Assembly (NCBI GenBank): GCA_950022295.1
Contig: OX465600.1
Coordinates: forward strand, 30,293,282-30,357,281
Source of the DNA: Bromus sterilis
Lineage: Eukaryota; Streptophyta; Magnoliopsida; Poales; Poaceae
Reading direction: 5' to 3'
Length of the DNA stretch: 64,000 bases
Shown: positions 1 through 9,940 of the stretch, piece by piece
Layout: each line of letters starts with the position of its first letter
Position numbering within the stretch: position 1 is the first letter of the stretch
The notes under the pieces: generated by a model
What the model was told of the DNA's origin: nothing
Database searches by the model: none
Seen by the model: the letters and a program-made list of their open reading frames with translations, nothing else
Translations under genes and position numbers: made by a program

Positions 1-138
1 CATGTTTGTTCAGCGCTTTCTCAAATTAAGTTGTGATAGTAAGATTGTTAGTGTTTATGTTAATTCTTAGGCAACTTACTGACTTGTGTGATGAAAAGTG
101 GTTGCCGTGTGGAAGCAGTGCATATTAGTTGAAAGTTA

Positions 139-287
139 CTCCTTCTGTCCAAAATTATAAGTTGTTCTATTTTTTTATGAATCGGATGTATACAAATGCG
201 TTTTACTGGTGTTTGTTCATTCATTTCAGTCCATATGTAGTAAATATTGAAATATCTAAAACATCTTATAATTTGAGACGGAGGGAG
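139..287. mobile_element. Stowaway-like MITE in intron
   Basis: The element starts CTCCTTCTGTCC and ends in the inverse complement GGACGGAGGGAG-like sequence (gagacggagggag). It is flanked by TA on both sides (137-138 and 288-289), the target duplication of the Tc1/Mariner-derived Stowaway family. The inner arms (aaaattataag and cttataattt) also pair. At about 149 bp, size and termini fit a Triticeae Stowaway. The left terminus carries substitutions, so the copy is not recent. Confidence 0.8.
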
Positions 288-414
288 TATAATTCTACAA
301 CGATTCATAAAGTATACACTTAGCTACAATATAGGAAGTCCAAAATTTTAAAGACTCTTTGCTTGTCTCACTAAGGCCCTGACTACAAGCAGCTGTAAAG
401 CAAACCTTCTCTTC

Positions 415-705
415 CCAAAGCCACTGCCACAGCTAGTTAGAAAACAAGGGCTAGGGTAAGAAAGAATGCTCATGTTCGACCATTCATCATTCCAACAAAT
501 GGATTGGGGGGGGGGGGGGTGCATCAGTGGATTTCTTTGAGAATTAGTTCAAATTTAAACAAAAAAACTGAGCATTCAAACTCAAATTCCAGCCATCCAG
601 ACACGTCCTGACTGTAGTTAGATTATCAAATGAACAAATGAGCAATTAACTTGCAAGATAGCATTCAATATCTCTAGCAAAGAAGTGAAATGTCTAGTGG
701 AAGTC
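415..705. repeat. Dispersed repeat, copy 1 (shared with 19160-19445)
   Basis: About 290 bp is recognisably the same as 19160-19445 in the same orientation. Shared anchors include 'cacagctagttag', 'gaattagttcaaatt' and 'ctagcaa(a)gaagtga', separated by divergent sequence. A possible leftward extension is the 'tcaaattaa(g/a)ttgtgata' stretch near 24-40 and 19131-19147. It is not a class I can name. Both copies sit inside introns of minus-strand genes. Copy 1 also has a G-run that copy 2 lacks. Confidence 0.6.
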
Positions 706-907
706 TCGCCAGCAAATAACAGAGTCAATAATAGTATAGTGCTGCAAGATCTATTCGATCGCTAGGTGGAAGTCAACATATGGTCTAGTTTTCGTAGTCA
801 CGAGTAAAAACTTACTGTAGAAGGTATATCAGGAAACATGCTAATCTATTGGCATCAATTTAGAAGCAATCAATGAAGGGACAATTCCATAGATCATGGT
901 CTCGCAC

Positions 908-1428
908 CTGAACAACGGCGTCGCGGCTGCTCCCCTTCACCACCTCCTCGAGCTTCACGTTGTCCAGCTGATCGAACCAACACAAAATCAGAAGGAGAAC
1001 CCTAATCAGCACCCACCCAATCGAGATCTCCACGCCCTAAAAAATATGACAGCACCCACCAGCAGGACGGCGGCGCGGGGGAAGTAGCGGAAGATGTGGT
1101 CCCCGACGCGCTTGGCGACGGCGGGGAGGTCGGCGTCGTCGCGGCGCGCGTTGGCGTGGTAGTAGCCGACGACGGCGAGGCCCTGGGCCTGGAAGTGGTC
1201 CTCGACGAGGGTGAGCGCGAGCTCGAGCGTGGGGAGCAGCGGGAGGTGGTGCGGCTGGTGGGAGAGCGGCACGGCGTCGACGACCGACACGACGGCCGGG
1301 GAGGCGGCCGGGTCCGCCAGGCTGCCGACGAGGAGGCCGTTGACGGCGGCCGCCGGGTGCTTGAGCGCGTGCAGCGCGAGCTTGACGTACGCCGCCTGCG
1401 CGAGCTCGTAGCGGCACTCCACGCCCAT
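908..1428 (-). CDS. EMC8/9: EMC8/9 family protein (ER membrane complex subunit 8/9), 5' part
   Basis: Two exons of a UPF0172/EMC8-EMC9 gene. Exon 1 (1060-1428, 123 codons) opens with MGVECRYELAQAAYVKLALH, includes the family landmarks 'VNGLLVGS' and 'VVGYYHAN', and ends at 'AAVLL' before a GT donor at 1059. Exon 2 (908-967, 20 codons) follows a CAG acceptor, reads LDNVKLEEVVKGSSRDAVVQ and ends at a GT donor. The junction LL-LDNVKLEE matches the plant family's 'ILLLNNKKLE' region, which fixes the splice sites. The protein is a non-catalytic MPN-like subunit of the ER membrane protein complex, which helps insert membrane proteins. The Met at 1428 matches the usual N-terminus. Coding DNA is very GC-rich, as is typical of grass 5' exons. 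The C-terminal third (about 60 residues) is missing because the gene leaves the window. Confidence 0.88.
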
Positions 1429-3638
1429 CGCGATCCGCTCTGCTCTGCCACCGCCGCCGCCGCCTGTTCCGATCCGAGAAGGCTCCGCTTGGGTTTTGCT
1501 GCTTGTGTCGTGCGCGGTAATGTCAGATCTGCTTCGTGGAGATCAGATCGACTTGGGAGCTCTGGAAGGGGGAGGAGGTTCCCGTGAATATTGTCGCCGT
1601 CCGCCCGATTGGTTATGGACGATCATGATAAATGAGTTGGACCTGAAAAATCAGACCCAGGGTTTAGAGCATCTCCAACGTCCAATTTAACATATTTCAT
1701 TTAGATTTGTACAAATTTGAACGGTTTTTATTGAAATTCAAATATAATTTACATAATGAGCGTATTAAAAACCGGACGAAATACAATTTTTTTAACCTAC
1801 TTCTAAAACTACTCTGAAGGGTAGATGTGTCTTCCTTGCTTTTCGTTGGTTTCGGTGCTTCCTGCGTCAAAGAAGCTTCCGTGCATTTGACAGCCGGTGA
1901 GGCACACCGGTTATCTGCACCAACAACCCTCAACCCTCCTAATCGACACGCCACTCGGTCCTTCTACTTGGATGATGAAGTATGTTGATCGTTGCACCGA
2001 CAAGTGATGCTTTAGCGGGAGGGAAAGACCACCGTTCACCTCCCCCGCCAAGTGGCTAATCGATCGACGATCAGCCCACCAAGCTTGGCATCCATGGGAG
2101 GGCAAAAGTGGTGGCCTTCTTGGGACCCGAGCCGGCGCGTAGCCCTCTAGTAAGGAGATATGTTGCCCATAATCGCACCTGGGTAGCTATTGCGATCGTT
2201 TTTATGGGAGCTTCTATCTTTAATCGATGTTGCTCGGCTGATGAACCGACCTCTAGATTCTATCCCGCATGAGCCTAAAGCTCGGAGTCATAGCTAGGGA
2301 GCAGATGAGCAACCGAGGTGGAGGAAGAAGAAAGGGAAACGGTATTGCGTGGTGTGTTCCACGGTCCTGTGAGGGTCTGTTTAAATAGTCGACACCGCAT
2401 AGAAAAGTGAAGGAGTTGGTTTGAATGCGAAGCGCCCGAGTGGGTTTCTCAGCCGACGCGTTAGTTTAATGTCGGCAGGTCGACGGACAGCTAACCGCCC
2501 CGTCGCGTCTCTCCGACATTGAACAGGCATGGAGAACGGAGCTCTCGACCGACGAGTCGTCTGTCCGTCCAGTGAGCGGTCGCATCGGTACTGGCTGGGC
2601 ATCAATGTCGGTCGTAGTGGTCGATCGCCCATGCTCTCGGACGACATCCAATGCCAACGAACTCAATAAATGTGTGACGACCACTTTGCGAGCGGAAAGA
2701 ATTTCTGGTGTGGAGGGCATTTAGATGGGGCCAAATTATCGAAAGCGGGCGTTACTGGTGTCCGGTTTGCTGCAAAGACCCCTTTAGTTTAGTTAGATTT
2801 ATGGAAAAACAGACAGATGGACCACCCCGATGACGAATACGAGACTGCTTTGGATGGCAATACTAATCCGGACAACCCAATTCGATCATTTGCAGAAGGT
2901 TTGAGGATCGGCGTTAAAGATATCCTTATGTTCTTTTACTTTTTGAGAAACTATACATGTATACTCAATGTCGCCCTGCATTTATGTACACCTTTAAAAG
3001 ACAAAACTTACAAAACTTAAAATATATCAACATTGTGGAGTAGAATTTCATTGCTCACTTATGAAAAATCATCGAAAATTTTAAAGGCCAAGGTTAAGCG
3101 TCAGCCTCCTATCGATCGCATGCCAACCGTATGATAACTGTTACATCAATCGTCAAATCTCTTTCTTTTCACTCACTTAAAATAATAATTCTGCCACCAC
3201 TCTAATTCGCCTCTTTTTAAGAATTGTTTCCATCATTTGTTCGCACTGCTCCAATCGGCTAGCAGCAGGGCCTCCCATTGTCTTAGTAGCTAGCCATGGT
3301 TGATGCAGTGATGAGCCTGGTCGCGCTCCTAAAAAAAAAGCCTAGCCACTGGGGCGCCGGTTCCAGCACTGGTTATCACTGGTCGCAACTTTCGATGTAG
3401 ACAGACGTTGCACCATGCCTATCACTTGTAGCTTTGTCGTTTGCTGCTCGCAGTATCGTACACTGTCGTTTGCAGCTTGCTTCTCCAGTTCCAACAACTG
3501 AGGCCCCTGGTTCCAGCATCCCCGCCCCTCATCGCACCTAGCTGATCAACATCACCTCTACCCACGACCATATCATCTCGGATTCTCGGTCGTGCGGTTT
3601 CAGCATCTCTGCCCGATAGTCCTAGCAACTTCTCTTTA
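1429..3638. other. Intergenic, no supported gene
   Basis: The first ~200 bases are the probable promoter and 5' UTR of the minus-strand EMC8/9 gene (GC-rich, with a CCG-type run near 1450). At about 1669 the sequence gagcatctccaacg resembles the terminus of Harbinger/Tourist-type grass elements, but I found no matching opposite end. From 1950 to 2700 the minus strand holds short, stop-broken frames with a TATTTAAA-like box near 2388, which looks like decayed repeat or pseudogene sequence. 2700-3290 is AT-rich with nothing recognisable. About 3290-3638 is made of loosely repeated 'gttgcag/gtcgcag' phrases that continue after the Tourist pair. Confidence 0.5.
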
Positions 3639-4207
3639 GGCCTTGTACAACGGGGGTTGCTTAGGCACAGGTGCTTAAGAGAAAGAACAGTCTGGCGTTC
3701 AATATAAAAAGTGGGCTTGCAACGCAAAGTGCTTGTACAGGTGCTTGCGTGATGCATAAGGCCTTGTACAATGAGGGATGCTTATGTATAGATGCTTAAT
3801 GAAAGAGAGCATTGCTTGCTTCTTTGATAAAAGTGATATCTACAATGGACAGTGCTTCACTACAAGTGCTTAGCCTGGGTTAGGTACGTGCAAAATGTCT
3901 TAAGCATCGGTGCTGGCCGGAAGCAAACTTTGGCTTCTGTTGCCTCTTTTAAGCACCTGGTCAAGCGCCTAGGATAAAAAAAACCGTTTTTTTCTTTGAA
4001 GCACCCCTGGAGGCACCTGCATTGTACAGGGCCTAATAAACCAGAAGTGTATGGAAAAGAGGCAGTTGCTAGTGTAAGCACCGGGATGGCACCGAAGCAA
4101 ACTCAAGCAGCTGTTCTCTACTCCAAGCATCGGTTAATCTATATGTGAAATAAAACCGGCTCTTTTTTCGTGAGGCACCGTCTAGGGCACCTGCATTGTA
4201 CAGGGCC
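3639..4207. mobile_element. Tourist-like MITE (outer, interrupted)
   Basis: Left terminus ggccttgtacaacgg and right terminus attgtacagggcc are inverted repeats. The target duplication TTA lies at 3636-3638 and 4208-4210, the PIF/Harbinger signature. Subtracting the nested element and its 3-bp duplication leaves about 292 bp, similar to the inner copy. The interior carries 'aggtgcttaag' phrases seen again in the inner copy. Confidence 0.9.
3760..4033. mobile_element. Tourist-like MITE (inner, nested in a relative)
   Basis: 274 bp with termini ggccttgtacaatg and cattgtacagggcc (inverted) and a TAA target duplication at 3757-3759 and 4034-4036. It belongs to the same family as the element it sits in, so one family member inserted into another. 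Termini match each other better than those of the outer copy, consistent with a later insertion. Confidence 0.9.
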
Positions 4208-4210
4208 TTA

Positions 4211-4808
4211 GGGGCCAACATCTTCATTCGGCGGTCGTAGCATCTTTTGGCCATCTTGTTGGTCGCAGTAGAAACTATGATTGTTGCAAACATGGCCGTC
4301 GCCCGATTCTAGCTACGGTCGTTGTCGGTTGCAGCTTTAGACCGTCTGGTTCTGCATCAAGCGCAACCATCGCGTGCTGGAAACTGGTTCCAACAATCAG
4401 TCGTCGTTGCGGCCATCAAAACACGACGATCACCAATTGTAGTTGCGGTCATCGCTCGGTCACAACAACTCGGAGCCATCATAGCACCCGACAGCAACAG
4501 TTGTAGCTCGCCACACCACGGGTGTAGCATGTCTTCGCAACCTATATCCATCTCGCAGCACCACTGAAACATCTTGGCGCCCACGGTCCCATCATCCCTC
4601 AGCATTTATCGATCAATAGTGCACATGGTTTCTTCTTCTTTGAACTTCAACATTGAGTTGATTTCAGGTAGAGTTATTTTCTTCGGATCAATCTGCTTAA
4701 CCGTAGGTTTAACTAACAAAATGTTAATACATATCACATAAAATTATATTGTGAGATTCATATTTTAACATAGTTTTCAATGACATTATTTTTGCTACAT
4801 GTAACATG
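4211..4808. other. Non-coding, short degenerate 'gttgcag' phrases
   Basis: To about 4600 the sequence is a run of loosely similar phrases around gttgcag/ggtcgcag/gccatc, continuing the pattern seen left of the Tourist pair, so the pair appears to have inserted into this repeat. 4620-4808 is AT-rich. No gene is supported. Open frames on both strands are compositional. Confidence 0.4.
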
Positions 4809-4899
4809 CTCCCTCCATTCGAAATTACTTGATTAGCCAAAATCATGATCAAAATATGACCCTAAATATATGAAGGGACTAATAAACTAAGATGGAGGT
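4809..4899. mobile_element. Degenerate Stowaway-like MITE
   Basis: CTCCCTCCAT at the left and atggaggtag at the right form imperfect inverted termini around about 90 bp. The flanks are not clean TA duplications. The assignment rests on termini only. Confidence 0.4.
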
Positions 4900-5071
4900 A
4901 GTAACAAAGTCATGCCTTTTTAACTTGTTTCATATGCAATGCAAGTAATTTGAAGAGCGTCCGACTCCATAAAGGCGGAGCTGCGCGCCTTGTTGTGCTT
5001 CTGGTTCCGTGCCGCCTTCCTGGCCTGTTGGAGAACGCGGCACGCTACGCTAGCGCCAAATTAAAATTTTC

Positions 5072-6235
5072 CTACCGCGCACAACCAAGATCACTTCTTT
5101 TCGATAATTGGTGGCTGGCATCCATCACAACTGTGTCGTCGGTCTTTGATCTTTTCGAGTCCTGAGAGGTAGACTCTTCTTTCTTTTCCTCAGTTGCTTC
5201 ATCTGTGCCCTTCTCCAAGATCATATCCGCTGCTACATTATGAGTTTCTGTCGGTTCATTATAAGTAAGCATTTTCCTATTCTCAAGCTTTTTCTTTCAT
5301 GGTGTGAGCCCCATATTTCAGAGGGCTAGTAGCAGTGTCATTTAGATCCTCCTTCTCCTTGCCCTTCGCCATCCAGGGTTCAGGACCTTGCTTGTCTTGC
5401 TTTCTAGTCTGTCCCGGGCACGGGGCCAACAACCAATCACCCCATTCCATTGACTCCGGGGCGTGTTTACCCGTGCCATGTTCAAGGTGAGTATGTCCCA
5501 TATAGCCGCAAACATAGCAGAAAATCGGCATCTTCTCATACAGAACTGGGTAATAGACCTTCCTCTTGGACTTGGTGATCGACAGCACCTTCATCAGGGG
5601 GGCCTTGATGTCAATCCTGACACGCACATGAACAACTCTACCATCACCCCATCTAGGGTTTAGCATAACACCTTCCACCTTCCCAATCTTTTTTGCCATC
5701 GATCGAATCACCACATCCTTTCTGAATAAGGGGGGCAGATCCAGTATTTGCACCCAGACAGAAATTTTCTCCAGTGGCACATCCTCATACTTTGAAAACC
5801 CATCGTATGGCTCGATGAGTACACCCTGATCCCTGAATAACCAAGGACCTTGTTCCGTCACCCGTTGCCAATCCCCAACACAGTTAACCGTGATGGCAAA
5901 CAAGTTCTCACCAAGAGAATTGAAAAATACTCCTTGAGCCAGACTCCACGCCATCTTCATGTTCTCATAAAATGCGATCTTGCTAAAGGGTTTGTGGTAT
6001 GTACTCTCGCCAGTGCCATGAACTCCGCCGCCTCCGCCTCATCTGGAAATTCTTCCTCAAAATCCAGATCATCGTCCTCCCGCTCATCCAGATTCAACTT
6101 CCCGATCATATCATCCACTCCCTCGCTCCTGGTTGCGCTGTTCGCCGAGGAACGGGATCCAGACGCCGCCATCGAACACGGGGTTTTAGGGTTGCAAGGA
6201 AACCGAGACCCCCTAGCTCCCCAGATATAGTCCAC
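5072..6235 (-). pseudogene. LINE ORF1 remnant (DUF4283 domain plus zinc knuckle)
   Basis: Minus-strand pieces line up as one ORF1. The first (6235 to about 5960) has an acidic N-terminus, and its probable true start is the MAASGSR methionine. The second (5960-5283) carries a DUF4283-like region ('WLFRDQGVLIEPYDGFSKYEDVPLEKI' area) followed by a CCHH-type knuckle CYVCGYMGHTHLEHG. The third (5272-5072) is a charged tail. A one-base loss near 5975 shifts the frame between pieces 1 and 2, and a stop separates 2 and 3. ORF1 of plant L1-type LINEs binds RNA as a chaperone. No ORF2 (endonuclease/RT) follows; at about 5065 the sequence changes to something I do not recognise. Losing the 3' half while keeping the 5' half is not normal 5' truncation, so a later deletion or rearrangement is likely. 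Confidence 0.8.
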
Positions 6236-6299
6236 CAGCCCGATCTTTTCCGTGTATGAGTCAAACTCGTAACAGTAGATCGATCCGAGTAAGGGAAGG

Positions 6300-6359
6300 A
6301 CCCTAGACGTCGCCGTCAGGGAAAGAGAGAAACCCTAGACGTCGCCGTCAGGGGAAGAG
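6300..6359. repeat. Two-unit tandem repeat in LINE 5' leader
   Basis: The phrase accctagacgtcgccgtcag occurs twice, starting at 6300 and 6332 (unit about 30 bp), just upstream of the ORF1 remnant read on the minus strand. It probably belongs to the LINE 5' untranslated region and marks its 5' end near 6360. Confidence 0.6.
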
Positions 6360-6360
6360 A

Positions 6361-8585
6361 TTAAAAAAAATGAAGTCACCTTAACTATGCAGCCTGACAT
6401 GCTACATCAGTTACATACAATACTTAAGATACAACACTAAAGTTATAGGAGTACAGTACAATACATTGTGATGATAATTACACGTCAAATGACAAATACT
6501 ATGTTGGAAGCCAAGCATTGGGAGTCCCATCTCGCGCCGCGTCCGCGTGAAGAGGACTTTTGGTAGTAGTACAAGCCATAAAATAGCGTGTGGTTGATTG
6601 AGTCGACGGACACGGACTCAAGCTGCGGCGCACACAGGAACCACACAACATGACGGAGGCCTGGTAGGATTAGATTGTGGTGAGGCAGGCAAGAAGGCAA
6701 GCAAAACTTGCATTCGCTTCGGACAAAAACGGGGCTAGTACGAATCCGGGTGTAGAAAAGATGTGAAAGCTGCCTGGTGTGACAAGTGTCTAGTTTTCCG
6801 TGTAAAATGTCCCATGGCGCCGGAGAATCTTTCGCTCCCTCCTCTCCACACGGAGCCTTTGTCGTCGTCGGTGTGAGCCTCTGTCTGCCTGGGCCCGCAC
6901 CCTCATCAAACCAAAAAAAGAAAAGAAAACAAAAGGCCTACGTCGTCAAATCAATCTACGGACACCTCTCTCTCTCTCCAACCACTTCCCCCTCCTCATA
7001 TTTTTTATCTTCTTCCTCCCTCCTGCGGTGGCTGTGGATCTGGTGACCTAGCTAACCAGCCATGGCGGCCGTCGTCGTTACCCGCTCCACCCAACCCAAG
7101 CCCTCTATTCTTTCTTGCTTGGAGCTGCTCCACGCTCTAGCCATTCGGGCACTCTGTCCTATTCCTTTTGCGTGGATCATCGATCTACTTCCTGGCGCAG
7201 GCGCAGGCGCAGGACGAGAGAGGTTTCCCTTGCTGCTGCTGCTGCTAGCTGCTTCCTTCCTTTGGAGTCCAGCCAGATCTCTCGCTCTCGACGGCCGGCG
7301 CCGGTGAGTCCACAGAAAAACCCAGCCGGTCTAGCATTTCATTTCCATTCCAAACTTGCTTAGATCTGTTATTAAGTGCATACTCTAGTAGTACGTAGCT
7401 AGTACACGAATCAGCCACCGCGCGCCGGTGGTTGCTGCCAATGATTCTCTCTCCGCAACTTTGTTGAGCGTGGTTGCCTGTCTCTGTCTGATGAATAGCT
7501 TGCCAAGAGCTTGAAGAATTAATGGCCAACCGATCGATGAACTGAGTACTGCAGCATCTCTCTCTTAATTCCAAGTAGAGTAGAGTAGAGTTAGAACCCA
7601 GCGATTAATTAGTAAGCGACCTCCGGCCCAGCTTGAATTCCCAGCAGAGGTGCAGGACCATTAGGGTAGGGGGGTTATAACTTATAACATTAGATTAGAG
7701 TAGTTGGTATTACGTAATTAGAGACGACTAATATAATGGCACGGCACTTGTGAGCTGGGTTTAGAGAAAGTGTTTCCAAGTAGAGTAGCTGAGCGCAGCG
7801 CTTTCCATTCATCCCGTGGCCAGATCTAGATGCCGACCAAGTGTGTGGGTGCGGGTGGAGCCCAAGCATTAGTCACTCCTCCCCTCGGCCTTTTTTTTTC
7901 CTTCTTCTTCCAATTTGGAAAGAACGGGCGGCGGACGTGTACCCCTGCCCCCCTGCGGCCTAGGCCTAGGCCTAGCTGCCCTTCCTTCCTAGGACGAGTA
8001 GGAGAGGAGGCCTATTTCAAGGGCACACTATGCTAATTATCTCTTTCCATTTTCATCAGTAGTACAAACTGCCCTGCGATTTCTACCGACCGACCGCGTG
8101 CACGTTACATGGCCGCTATATTGTTTTTATTTTATTTTGTTGGGTGTGAGGCTCATCTTCTGTTACTCTCTCTCTCCACTCAAACTTGCGCACACGCACA
8201 CACGTACGTACACGTGAATTAGCCAGCCAGGTGGCTCGGCCCAAAACAACTGGCTCGCGCAGCGCGGTCGTCCATAGCAGCAGCCGGAGTGGACTTTTTC
8301 AATTTCCTCGATCCATCATTTGTTTTGTTTTGTTTGTTCCCGACCCAACCACTTTATGTACATAGCCTAAAAATAATAATATTCTTACGTATAATATTTG
8401 GCTACTAATAATGATATACTACTATTACTCTTTGAAAAAAAATGATACATAGTATTACAAGGAAGGAAACTCTCTACCAATTCGCATCTACTAGTACTAC
8501 GCTACTACTACTCCTAGGTTAATATGTTCTCTCCCATCATGCATCCCGCCTTGTGGCCATTATCTTCTCTGTCCCCTCCACCCTC

Positions 8586-8624
<39 letters not shown>

Positions 8625-8753
8625 GTGTTCCAAAAAAAAAAAGTTTCAAAACCTAGCCACGTATCGAGCTCCTAGCTGGATGGCTTCCATCGCCCGACCT
8701 GCCCTGGTTTCGAGGCACATCGAAGCTCTGGCAGCGGCGCGCGCTGTACGTCG
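6361..8753. other. No firm gene; possible 5' untranslated region of an unknown plus-strand unit
   Basis: 6361-6780 is AT-rich and non-coding. From about 6960 the plus strand is pyrimidine-rich (ctctctctct, cctcctcat) and then GC-rich, ending in a good donor-like site gccg|gtgagt at about 7302. This resembles a grass 5' UTR exon followed by a long intron. The open frame starting at 7062 has no recognisable product. 7310-8520 is AT/TA-rich, and no exon can be supported. Confidence 0.3.
8589..8622. repeat. (CT)17 microsatellite
   Basis: An uninterrupted CT dinucleotide run lies on the plus strand, followed shortly by an A10 run. Such tracts are common in grass 5' leaders and are length-variable. 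Confidence 0.9.
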
Positions 8754-9859
8754 ATGATGAAGACGGCCACGGCCAAACCTTTCTTCCTAATCGGATCTCC
8801 TGGCCCATGGTATGGAACAACTGCCGCCCGCCCGCCCGATACGAATTCCTTCAACTTCCTACCCCTGATTTCTATCTATCCATGTTTTTCTTACCTAGGA
8901 TTATTCGGATCTCGATCCCCTCCTTCCTTCAAAAGTAAACTAGAGTCGCCTCCAAGTTTGCCCCCCCCCCCCCCCCTCTTCTCAGATTTGATGTCCTGCG
9001 CCTGCAGGATCTCGTCGCCGGCTGTACATGTATACACCGTATCTGATCCAACCTTGATGCATGTGTTGAAACCAAACACGGTTCCATCTGAGAAGATAAT
9101 CAACTTCTTCATATATATGCCAGGTATGTAAGTCACTATTGATCAAGTTGCAACCATACCAAGTTACAATCTCTCTGCTCCTTTTTGTTTTCTATACTTA
9201 GAACGAACGAATTAAGTATGGGTTATCAAGGTGCGTATAATAATTATATGATTTCCTCATGGCTTTGTCAGGCGAGAGTCGGGAATTGCTTTTCGATTCA
9301 GTCTCCACTCTTATTTTTTCCTTTCTTCTGACCTTGTACATATGCGACTATAATTAATTTGGGAATGGAACGGGAAGTATGAAACCTGACTTTTTTTAGC
9401 ATTTCAGGCTCTCTAGTGAGAATTCCTGATGTATGACTGTTGGTTCTTTTCATATTTATAGACCGATTCAGGATTTACATGTGGATTATCGTTTCTCGAG
9501 TGCTTGATCTTTGACAAATTGATTTGTAAAAGCTTTGAAGAAACAACTCGTTCGAATCCCCTGAATTTTTTAAAGGAACAATAACATAACAACAACTTGA
9601 AAGAAAATACATTCAACCTATTGGAGGATTATACTTTATAGGTTGCTGCTAGCCCTTTCATTTTCCTAGTTGATGCTTGTAATGAGCATTATGATTTTTG
9701 TTAATGAAAATCGGAAAAATGAAGTCGCTCTTACCAAAAGTCGCAAAAAAAAAACCCCAACTCTACAACAAGTAACAAATCTTGCTGATTCTTGTGTTAG
9801 CTCGTTATAACAACGTTCCTGGCCAGTGGGACTCACTTGTTAGTCTGACTTGGCAAATA

Positions 9860-9940
9860 CTCCCTCCGTCCCATAATATAGTAACGTTTTTTGAGCTAGC
9901 CTAGCTCAAAAAACGTTACTATATAATGGGACGGAGGGAG
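9860..9940. mobile_element. Stowaway MITE, near-perfect hairpin
   Basis: 81 bp starting CTCCCTCCGTCCC and ending gggacggagggag, with TA at 9858-9859 and 9941-9942. The two arms are complementary almost to the centre (gagctagcctagctc), so the transcript would fold into a long hairpin. The near-perfect arms suggest a young copy. Confidence 0.95.

Larger units (their letters stand above)
1..907 (-). other. Intron 2 (partial) of the EMC8/9 gene
   Basis: This stretch follows the 908-967 exon on the minus strand, whose donor is at 907-906 (GT). The remaining C-terminal exon(s) were not found here and should lie beyond the left window edge. The intron holds a Stowaway-like MITE (139-287), a G14 run (506-519) and, at about 415-705, a repeat that recurs in intron 1 of the RIP-like gene. 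No open frame in it resembles a protein I recognise. Confidence 0.6.

Noticed and set aside
1002..1587. Several long open frames on both strands over the EMC8/9 exon
   Set aside because: They are shadows of the GC-rich exon. Only the 1428 frame matches a protein family.
7062..7307. 81-codon frame that looks like a Leu-rich secreted peptide
   Set aside because: Low complexity (GAGAGAG, LLLLLL), no family match, and it runs into a probable splice donor. More likely a 5' leader.
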